A stretch of 13,894 bases of DNA from Entrophospora sp. SA101 (Eukaryota > Glomeromycota > Glomeromycetes > Entrophosporales > Entrophosporaceae), in contig CAUDNR010001023.1 in NCBI GenBank assembly GCA_958430865.1, forward strand, positions 7,127-21,020, written 5' to 3'. Shown one piece after another: positions 1 through 7,435 of this stretch (its first letter is position 1; each line of letters starts with the position of its first letter). Made by a program: the position numbers and the translations under genes. The notes under the pieces were generated by a model. The model searched no databases and was not told where the DNA came from. It saw nothing but the letters and a program-made list of their open reading frames with translations.

Positions 1-29
1 TTTTGATTGGAAATTTTTTCCCAAAATTC

Positions 30-165
30 GTCGTCGTGGCGCAGTAAGTTGCGGGATTAGGTGTCCTGCACTGTAGTTCCTTAGGTGGTGACAATCACTA
101 CCGGTGAGAAATAGCAATTCCTAAATTACAAAACCAATGGGATTCGAAGGTTCAACCCCAAACCT
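30..165 (+). repeat. Possible tRNA-derived SINE remnant
   Basis: A stretch of higher GC than its surroundings carries an A-box-like TGGCGCAGTAAG at 37-48 and a sequence at 149-159, GGTTCAACCCC, that fits the eukaryotic Pol III B-box consensus GGTTCRANNCC. The spacing is about 112 bp, longer than in an ordinary tRNA. The bases around the B box do not make a proper T-arm stem and I could not pair an acceptor stem, so this is not a functional tRNA gene. A decayed tRNA-derived SINE is the best guess; chance occurrence of the two boxes is possible. Confidence 0.3.
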
Positions 166-194
166 GTTTAGTTTATACATTTTATGTTTATTAT

Positions 195-538
195 TTATGC
201 AAAAAAGCGAAGACTTTTAATTCGGAATTCGTAATCAAGTGGCATAATATAATTATAATTCTTGCGAAATTCTTCAAATTTAGAAATCCAATTTCGAGTT
301 GATTTTTCAGTATTTGCAACAATAGCTTTTTGATGAAATTAAGTTTCTCATAAATTTCAGATGGTGCTTATTGTGAGGAAATGGTATTTGAAATACTTTG
401 AGGAATAAAATCAACTGGTAAAGTAGAAATCAAAGCCTTGGAAACTTTTTGGGAAAGGAGAGAACTTGCATTAGTAAAAATAGGTTGAAATGCTTGTTTG
501 GGTCCCTTTTGCTTTTTATTGGTGTAAATTTGACGCAT
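195..538 (-). pseudogene. Broken gene fragment, possibly N-terminus of a tyrosine-recombinase-like (Crypton/DUF3504-type) protein
   Basis: Read on the minus strand from an ATG at 538-536, codons stay open through an MRQIYTNKKQKGPKQAF... start and a segment ending SISNTISSQ. They meet a TAA at 370-368, continue in the same frame (APSEIYEKLNFIKK), and then need a one-step frame change near 331-326. After that the reading AIVANTEKSTRNWISKFEEF...RKNYNY continues to a TAA at 197-195. The NTEKSTRNWISKFEEFRK pattern resembles the start of the helical core-binding domain of tyrosine-recombinase-like repeat proteins known from these fungi. That family call is from memory and is weak. The catalytic domain is absent, so this is a truncated fragment with two lesions. 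It lies next to the SINE-like stretch. Confidence 0.5.
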
Positions 539-731
539 TTTATTAAATAAATAAATGTTTTAAGAAAGGGTGCAAAAGGTAAATTGCAATTTTTTATCAT
601 AGTAAAAAAAAAGAATTTATGTAAAAAAACTTTTTTATAACAAAATAAACCTTTTTTCATCACAGGCGTTAGTCTCCGTGAAATAAATATTACATATAAA
701 ATAAATAGTAATAAAATAATAAATCTAATAA
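539..731. other. AT-rich gap without a gene
   Basis: No supported gene. This is the 3' flank of the ion-channel gene, which ends at 732, and contains runs of A and T (for example 604-612). Weak antisense open frames here have skewed Phe/Lys composition and no recognisable protein. Confidence 0.5.
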
Positions 732-3012
732 TTATTTTTTTGAATTCTTAATTTCATTCAACAAAATTTGCATTTGAATCAACAATTGATTGTTATAATG
801 ATTCAATTTATTTTCCATTTTTTTTTCCATTTCCTTTGTGTTATTTTCAATAATATTTTTTATTTCATTCAGATTGCTTTCAATTTGTTGAAACCTAAGA
901 TCATTTTCTGTTTTATTAGACATTTCAGCAAGTTTGGTTTCAATTTGTTGAAACCTTGAATCAAAACCATTTTCTGTTTTTTTAGACACTCTAGCAAGTT
1001 CCCTAAGCCTATCAGAAATATATGGTAGATATTCTTCGCCCTCATTGCTATCATCTGCTTTTTTAATTTTTTTACGAATATCATCAATTGGTGCATTATA
1101 GTATCTAACAAAAAAAAATTTTTTTAATAACTATTAAAAGCAATTTATTAAAAATGATTTAATTAATTAATTATTATTATATTTACAATATATCTGGAAA
1201 CCAGTTTCTCCAACGACGTTGATTAGGAAATAAATAAAATAATTCAATCTTTACAATAATTTTTGCTTTTTGAGCCAAAAATGCTTCTTTTGTATTATAA
1301 TGATGAATTTCATTGCCAAGCAAACCAATGAATAGATTCATTAGGTATACCACAACAATGAATGAGAATGAAACCACTAATAATGTGAGATATGAATTTT
1401 TCTGCAACTCCCAAGCTCCAAATGCACCATTATCTCCTAATAAAAAATCAATTAAATTAAATTATTTAAGTTGATTATTATTTTAATGAAATATATATAA
1501 TTAATACCTGTAAGAAAATTATACATTGCCAGAATTGAAGAAGGAAAATGTGCAAACATATTTGTGTTGGCATCAGGTTGTTGTACAAGGAGTGAATCTT
1601 GATTATATGAACTGTTGCTTGCAAAATATGTATAATACTTATTAACAAGATTCCAAGGATTGTTGGTATCATCATTGAAATCAGGGTAGTCTAATGCAAC
1701 ATCTTGACTTGGTTTCAACAATAAAAAAAATGCATGCGAAAAGCTTAAAATTATTATTAATATTATAATTAAGAACCAAAAGACTTTTTTAGCAACTCCT
1801 ATAATAATGGCAAAATATGCTCCAAAATTTTTAAAAACTCTTAAAAATAACATTAATCTTAAATCTAATAATAAATTTGATGCAGAAATCAGTTGAATAG
1901 GTGGTGGTTTATTATAATACAGCCATAGAATTGAAGTAACAATTGCTAAGGAATAGGCACCTAGGTCTATTAATTAAATAAATAATTAAAAATTAGTTTA
2001 TAATAAATGATAATAACAAAATAACACCATACCAAAGTAATTCCAGAAATCTGTGGTATATTTCAATGGTTTCCAGATAAATTGTCTAACTTCTACTGTA
2101 AAATGAATTGCTCCAAGGACAATTGTTGCTGTTAATAATGAATGTCTGCCATTATCAGATAAATAAGATAATGTAGAAGTTGTTGCAGTAACAAAGCTTA
2201 ATAAAAATACTATATAAAAAGTCAATATTCCAATATAATATCTGAATCCAAAAGTGATCCATTTATGATCCAAAATTAGTTCAATGTTCAAATTCTTGTA
2301 TAATTCCAAAGTATCCAATTCAACTAATTCAACAAATATACTATTATCTGGTTTATATAATAATTCTTTAAATAATGAATATTTGGTTTTGTATAATTTG
2401 TATGTAAGTAATCCAGGATATGGAATTATCAATTTTACACAAGGTTTAGCATCATCATTTTTACTGTAATTTTTGTAAAAAAACCTAGACATTCTATATA
2501 TTCCAAATACTCCACATATTCCAAATATTTCATATGGTCCCAATACTCCCCATTTTGCAAATATTACAGATATTCCAAATATTCCAAAAAATCCCAATAC
2601 TCCAAGTATTCCATACACTCCAAACATTTCAGACTTAAAAAACAAATCCCAAAAGCTTTTATCTTTATAAATAAAATTTTCATTAACCATTGCACTATAA
2701 ACAATTTTTTTATGATAAATTCTATCATTAAATGGAAATGATATCATTGAAGTTTGATCAAAGAATTTTGATAATTTTTGATAATTTTTTTGTAATCTTG
2801 GTAAATTTGATATAATTATTTTTAATAAACTAATATTTGTTGCAGTATCCTCTTGAAAATATTTAAGGCAGGAATCAAATAATTCTTCTACAACTATGCT
2901 ATCATTTACTTTTAATGCTAATCCTAAAATTTTTTCTCCATGTTTGAAATTATATAAATCATCCAACATATATAAAATCATTTCTTTGTAAGGCTGTCTG
3001 GAAATTTTATGC
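732..3012 (-). CDS. Ion-transport-domain channel protein (polycystin/TRP-like), four exons
   Basis: Predicted cation-channel subunit of the plasma or an internal membrane. Exons run 3012-2033, 1966-1508, 1436-1187 and 1104-732. All introns are GT-AG, 66-82 bp, and every junction keeps phase, giving about 676 residues counted from the ATG at 2981. Hydrophobic segments lie near residues 249-272, 280-300, 318-334, 352-375, 380-400 and 485-510. A pore-helix/filter-like SILAMYNFLTGDNGAFGAW precedes the last one, followed by VYLMNLFIGLLGNEI. The reading then ends in a conserved QRRW..WFPDI motif and a coiled coil (about 575-676) rich in Glu, Lys and Asn. FLRVFKNFGAYFAIIIGVAK and WNLVNKYYTYF match my memory of the expanded Rhizophagus ion-transport family. 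Many relatives have a longer N-terminus, so the start at 2981 is uncertain; upstream coding continues to 3012 (HKISRQPYKE). An unusual Gly/hydrophobic repeat sits at residues 119-164. Family sure; ion selectivity unknown. Confidence 0.85.
2490..2627 (-). repeat. 9-bp tandem repeat inside the channel gene, encoding a Gly-Ile-Phe triad
   Basis: About 15 degenerate copies of a 9-bp unit (plus strand TATTCCAAA / TACTCCAAG) lie in frame with the channel exon. They encode a run of G-[VI]-[FYLC] triads such as FGVYGILGVLGFFGIFGI and EIFGICGVFGIYRM. The block lies between the N-terminal helical region and the conserved KLIIPYPGLLTYK segment that precedes the first membrane helix. Related proteins, as I recall them, have a short polar linker there, so this looks like a lineage-specific expansion. 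Confidence 0.75.
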
Positions 3013-3081
3013 CTATAAATATAAGTAAAAAAAATTAAATAAAGTGTTATGTCTACTATTAATGTTTCAGCTTATACTTAC

Positions 3082-3162
3082 ATGGTTGTGGCGACGGCGT
3101 TTTCTCGATGGCAATAAACCAACATTGTAATTGATTCTTCTTCTAGTACGAAGATTATATAT
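3082..3162 (-). other. Small upstream exon with two possible reading frames
   Basis: This 81-bp segment is bounded by a good acceptor (CCTTGCAG before 3162) and a consensus donor (GTAAGT from 3081). The intron 3081-3013 then leads into the ion-channel exon. In the phase that joins the channel it reads YIIFVLEEESITMLVYCHRE and ends ATTM before HKIS, which would add 27 residues and supply possible start codons. In the phase that joins the upstream Asp/Asn exon at 3248 it reads IYNLRTRRRINYNVG...PSRKRRRHNH, a basic tail, and terminates soon after. Sequence alone does not decide which transcript uses it. Confidence 0.5.
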
Positions 3163-3217
3163 CTGCAAGGTTTTTAAAAAACAAATGCATAAGTTGACAA
3201 AAAATACAAACAAATTA

Positions 3218-3402
3218 ACATATTAATAAACAGAAAAGTTTATTAACTGAGTTATTATTATTATCATCATCATCATCATCATTGTTATTATTATCATTAT
3301 TATTATCATTATCATTATTAATGTTATTATTATTATCATTACTATTATTATTATCATCATTATTATTGCCATCATTATTAGTATTATTATTATTATCATT
3401 AC

Positions 3403-3456
<54 letters not shown>

Positions 3457-4053
3457 CATTATCATTATTATTATCATTATTAATGTTATTATTATTATCA
3501 TTATTAGTATTACTATTATTATTATCATTATTATTATTATCATTATTATTGTTATCATTATTATCATTATTGTTGTCATCATTATTGTTATCATTATCAT
3601 TATTAATGTTATTATTATTATCATTACTATTATTATTATTATCATTATTATTGTTATCATTATTAGTATTATTATTATCATTATTATTATCATTATCATT
3701 ATTATTATCACTATTATTATCATTATCATTATTATTATTATTAGTATTATTATTATCATTATCATCATCATCATCATCATCATCATCATTATCACTCTCC
3801 TACAAAAAATAGACATATTTGAAATGCGTGTATGAATATATGAATGTAGTATTTATAAATATATATATATAATATAAATCATTCTATTTAAATCACCTCT
3901 TCAAAATAAAATGTTTGCATTGTATCTGAAATATTTATAATAATATTATTCAAAGATTTAATTAAATCCACTTCGGAATTTAAAAAATCTCTGACGCTTT
4001 GGGGGGTTAGACGATGGACCTCCCCCAATCTTTTTATGATTTGAGTTGTAAAT
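3218..4053 (-). CDS. Partial gene of unknown function: helical exon spliced to a long Asp/Asn-rich exon
   Basis: An upstream exon at 4053-3897 follows an acceptor CATTTACTTAG. It encodes 52 residues, beginning FTTQIIKRLGEVHRLTPQSV and ending DTMQTFYFEE, with no stop in the used frame. A donor GTGATT at 3896 and an acceptor TTTTTTGTAG ending at 3800 remove 97 bp and join in phase 0 to GAG AGT GAT AAT, giving ESDN followed by a long Asp/Asn tract. The frame stays open to a TAA at 3217. The downstream end is unclear: a donor GTTAAT at 3247 or a run-on to 3218. The exon starts inside a codon (phase 2), so 5' exons are missing. The acceptor lies 33 bp from the edge of the large transposon. I do not recognise the family. 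It could be the 5' part of the channel transcription unit, a separate gene, or a remnant. Confidence 0.45.
3250..3790. repeat. Long ATT/ATC trinucleotide microsatellite
   Basis: About 540 bp of (ATT/ATC)n on the plus strand with scattered ACT, AGT, GTT and GCC variants. It has no length change that breaks the triplet phase, so both strands have stop-free frames across it. Pure (ATC)n blocks occur at both ends (3263-3281 and 3764-3788), with mixed ATT/ATC in between. The minus-strand Asp/Asn frame is in phase with the neighbouring coding exon; the Met/Ile and Leu/Ser frames are by-products of the repeat. Confidence 0.95.
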
Positions 4054-4086
4054 CTAAGTAAATGAAAAAGATAAAGTTATATATAA

Positions 4087-5666
4087 AACTAGAGTAACGA
4101 CGAGTGGCGGGCGATAACCACCACCACCATCCTTAAAACACTTACTCATCATTCCTCGTATTATTTTCTCTGCTTCTTAAATTTTTATAATTGGACATTT
4201 TTTTTTTAAAAAATTAAATAAAAGTTTGTTGTTTAATCGACGACGCGTACACATTAATTATTTATCCTATTGGTTTTTTTTTTTGGTAGGACAGACGCGA
4301 ATGATTTTTTTTTTTCTTGGAAAGACAATTTATTTATTTTTTGACAGAGTCCAAGGTGACAAAACGTGAACATTGTTGTTTGTTTGGTTTGGGTCTCCTA
4401 AAGAAACGTTTTAATAACTAACCAGAGGTACTTTTTTTTATTTGTATTGATATGTATGAGGTGCCTTTTATTTTAGCTTATAAATATTTTAATTGGAATC
4501 AAAACGCGGAGGAGATCTTGCTGGGTAATTACAAGATTTTCATTGATAATATTTTGCTTTGCGTAATCGTAATAATAATACTAATATTATATTATTATAA
4601 TTACAAGATGTCAAGGCAGCATTAACTGTTGAAAAAGAAACATTTTGGTATGCGATGTTTGATTATCGGAAACTTACAGATGTTGAAGCACGCACGCTAC
4701 CTTGAACACTTTACAGTCATTCACACACGTTTCTCATGTACATAAGGCTAATCTGACCACGTTTCTCCCGATGATATGATGATGTTGAAATCTGGGGGGG
4801 GGACGCAAAGCTCTGGAGTTTACCAAGACTGCATCAATTGTCAATGACACTTTCACTAATCTTCCCTGACCAGAGAAGGCTGCTGGCATGCTGGCCGAAA
4901 AGTTGCCTGCAACAATCCCACCTCTGGGGTAAGGATGGTTCTGTGACCAAGTTGCAACTCTGCTGATGAATTGTAGTGCCATGTAAATATCCAGATCCAT
5001 CAAAGCAACAAGAATCTGCAACTTGTTTCAAGCACAGGAGGTCACAATTCAGAGCAGGGTTTGTGGTCCTGAAATTGCATTTGGACTCTGATGTTAAAAG
5101 GAAAGTTGTAAATAGTGTTTGTTTTGTATAATCATTTTCCTAAATTCTTTGTTTTTTTGATTCTAACCAATTTATAATTTTGGATAGGGGATTGAACAGG
5201 GTTTTTGCCCAATCAGTCCCCCTGTCCTTTAGGTTAAAATTATCACATGATTATATACATCTTTGTCAGCAATATGGCCAACAAGAAAAAGTCATAAAAT
5301 GGTTTGGATTTTGGTATGTTATGTTATAAATTAATCATTTTTCATAAATTTTCTATTTCTCTTTAATTTTTGTTAACCAACTGAACTTGTTATTTAAATC
5401 AACTTTATTCTAGTGAGAGAGGGTGATAACACAATGCAAGCACCAGCTATCAGTGATTAATGCCCATATGGTGACAGTCAAGCCTGGTCTGAGGGGAAGA
5501 TAAGGGAATGTTTTGTCCAAAGCCTTCCAACAGAGGGCACCCTTACCTGTGGAAAAAAATTTACAGTTATGAGGCGTGCTTAATTGCACCCAAACTTGTG
5601 TTGGTGATAGGAAATTTCAATTAAATCTGACATCTGCAATCAACATCAGATTTATTATTCATAAGG
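4087..5666 (+). repeat. Left inverted arm (about 1.58 kb)
   Basis: This arm is homologous, inverted, to 8846-10429. Near-identical blocks include 4527-4570 (one difference in about 40 bp) and 5258-5320 (two or three differences in about 60 bp, against 9354-9292). Other parts are more diverged and differ by indels. Around 5397-5460 it lacks about 115 bp that the right arm has near 9057-9215. The outer 50 bp are unusually GC-rich for this window. I see no protein gene: short open frames are not conserved in the other arm. Confidence 0.85.
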
Positions 5667-6302
5667 AACTACAATTGATAATCAGGAAGAATAATTTATT
5701 ATTGTGAACCCCAGAGATCTGGGTATACACGCATTATTAAAAGTTTGTTTATGCATGGCCTTGGTATTGTTACTACCTGGGTGATGCAATTGTTTGTTAT
5801 GTCAATTATGATATCAAATGTATTGCATAATAATCATGACCAATGAATATTTGATGGATGGAGGCATTCGCATACAAGGAAACAAAGGAAATGATTAAAT
5901 GGTAAGTCATGTTTGTTTTGTTAAAAAACATATGATTAATTATACAATAAAAAAAATTGCATTGAATCCAAAGACTGCATCACTATGTCAATCAAGCTAT
6001 CAAGCTGTTATGTTTGTGCATGATTTAAAATTCTTTTGTGCTAATTTAAGGTCCCATTTTCTTTGCTTATATATAATCTATTGGTTCTCTCTTTACTGGC
6101 CAAATTGGGTAATGGGGTATCAGCAAATATCAGAATCTGATTATAATATTCTTAATATTTTTATCATATAGTCTAAAAGCTTATTTGTAATTAAATTATT
6201 GGTTAAATATTTCTAAAGCTCTTTGTGCTAAAATAATATCATATCTTGAGTAGCAGTTAGGTTTCTATTCAAATGTTTATTTGAGTAAAACAAACAATTC
6301 AA
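5667..6302. other. AT-rich spacer inside the element, no gene recognised
   Basis: Unique AT-rich DNA between the left arm and the minisatellite. A short inverted motif CCCAGA-GA-TCTGGG lies near 5710. A 90-codon open frame at 5899-6171 has no recognisable motif and low-complexity ends; I treat it as chance. Confidence 0.4.
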
Positions 6303-6307
6303 GTAAT

Positions 6308-6752
6308 AATAAAACGAATAAAACGAATAAAAATGAACAAACCGAACAAAACGAACAAAACGAATAAGCGAATAAAACGAACAAAACGAATAAAACGAAT
6401 AAAATGAATAAAAATGAATAAAAACGAATAAAACGAATAAAACGAATAAAACGAATAAAAGCAAATAAAATGAATAAAAGCAAATAAAACGAATAAAACG
6501 AATAAAACGAATAAAAAGCAAATAAAACGAATAAAAGCAAATAAACAAATAAAACAAATAAAACAAATAAAACAAATAAAACAAATAAAACGAATAAAAC
6601 AAATAAAACAAATAAAACGAATAATTTGAATAAAAGCAAATAAAACGAATAAAATGAATAAAAAGCAAATAAAATGAATAAAACGAATAAAAGCAAATAA
6701 ATTAATAAAACGAATAAAAGCAAATAAAACAAATAAAACAAATAAAACAAAT
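6308..6752. repeat. AATAAAACG minisatellite
   Basis: About 445 bp of tandem 9-bp units AATAAAACG, with variants AATAAAACA and AATAAAATG and a 10-bp variant AATAAAAGCA that resets the phase at intervals. It lies inside the transposon, upstream of the transposase. On the minus strand all frames lack stops for long stretches and give Phe/Leu/Tyr/Ile-rich readings that are a property of the repeat, not genes. Confidence 0.95.
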
Positions 6753-7056
6753 TTCATCAATGGTGTTTGTTACCTTCAAAAATCTCTTTGTACCAATAAA
6801 TTAGATATATTATACTATTCCATACTCAAAGTTGGAAATGATATCTCTCTTTTTCACTGACTAGTAGCATTTTGAAAAATGTGTTTTTATTATATCCATT
6901 ACACTTTCAGCAATTTTTGATGGTGACGTTTTCATCAATGCTGTTTGTTACCTTCAAAAATCTCTCTGTACCAATAAACTAAATATATTATACTATTCTA
7001 TACTCAAATTTGGAAATGATATCTCTCTTTTTCACTGACTAGTAGCATTTTGAAAA
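6752..7056. repeat. Direct duplication, two copies of about 127 bp with 178-bp offset
   Basis: Copy 1 (6752-6878) and copy 2 (6930-7056) both run from TTCATCAATG through GTTTGTTACCTTCAAAAATC to CACTGACTAGTAGCATTTTG with only a few substitutions. About 50 bp of unrelated sequence separates them. The first copy abuts the end of the minisatellite directly. Confidence 0.9.
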
Positions 7057-7086
7057 TACGATTTTATTTATTGTTTTCTTTGCGTT

Positions 7087-7117
7087 GTCGATCATTAAAA
7101 AAAAATAAGTGATCGAC
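7087..7117. other. Small perfect inverted repeat (hairpin)
   Basis: GTCGATCA at 7087-7094 and TGATCGAC at 7110-7117 form an 8-bp perfect stem around an A-rich loop. This is an A-rich stem-loop upstream of the transposase; its role is unknown. Confidence 0.6.
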
Positions 7118-7203
7118 ACTATATGAGATTACTTAGTTTTGATTTAATTAGACTGTAACACCCCCCAACAACATATGTATACATTTTTTAAATACGGTCG
7201 CAC

Positions 7204-7254
7204 CTGTCTATTTGCATATTGTTGGGACTGATGAGTTTTTATGTAAATAGACAG
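7204..7254. other. Inverted repeat upstream of the transposase
   Basis: CTGTCTATTTGCATA at 7204-7218 pairs with TATGTAAATAGACAG at 7240-7254, 14 of 15 positions, around a 21-base loop. It lies about 180 bp before the transposase start. It could be a transposase-binding palindrome, a relic terminal repeat of a nested element, or a regulatory site; none can be shown. Confidence 0.55.
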
Positions 7255-7435
7255 AATATGTATATTCACGTTATTGTGTGGTTGCTGTTACATACAATCA
7301 CGTGACATGAATGTTTCGTGTCATTCGCGTCATGGTTTTAATCAATTCATTAATTTTAATAGCTTAATCATAAATTTTTGAATTTTACTCAATTTTATAC
7401 AAACATCATATATTTTGTTATCCTTTACATTTACA
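7255..7435 (+). promoter_or_regulatory. Probable 5' flank of the transposase
   Basis: Non-coding stretch before the ATG at 7436. It contains the palindrome TCACGTGA (7298-7305, E-box type) and an AT-rich run up to the start. The start context TTACAATGAAG has A at -3. A TTG 21 bp upstream is in frame but is not a credible eukaryotic start. Confidence 0.35.

Noticed and set aside
30..165. Functional intron-containing tRNA gene
   Set aside because: The A and B boxes are present but acceptor and T-arm stems do not pair.
430..663. 77-codon minus-strand Phe/Lys-rich frame
   Set aside because: It overlaps the pseudogene in another frame and has low-complexity composition; the frame encoding AFQPIFTNASSLLSQ fits neighbouring coding sense better.
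2284..2469. 61-codon plus-strand frame
   Set aside because: Antisense shadow of the ion-channel exon.
3250..3790. CRISPR-like array
   Set aside because: Units are contiguous triplets with no unique spacers, in a eukaryotic intron-rich setting.
3223..3816. Long Met/Ile (minus) and Leu/Ser (plus) open frames
   Set aside because: They come from the ATT/ATC repeat having no stops in these frames. Composition is pure repeat and neither connects to coding sequence; only the Asp/Asn frame joins a neighbouring exon in phase.
4734..5031. Open frames of 95 and 65 codons in the left arm
   Set aside because: The homologous part of the right arm does not preserve the frames, and no motif is visible.
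5899..6171. 90-codon plus-strand frame
   Set aside because: No recognisable domain, odd composition, no splice context or partner; likely chance in AT-rich DNA.
6228..6760. Three overlapping Phe/Leu/Tyr-rich minus-strand frames that look like membrane proteins
   Set aside because: They are translations of the AATAAAACG array in all frames; the hydrophobic appearance is a by-product of the repeat.
7145..7160. GACTGTA as a possible pogo terminal TA-CAGT
   Set aside because: Only six bases fit and no partner of opposite orientation was found on the far side of the transposase.
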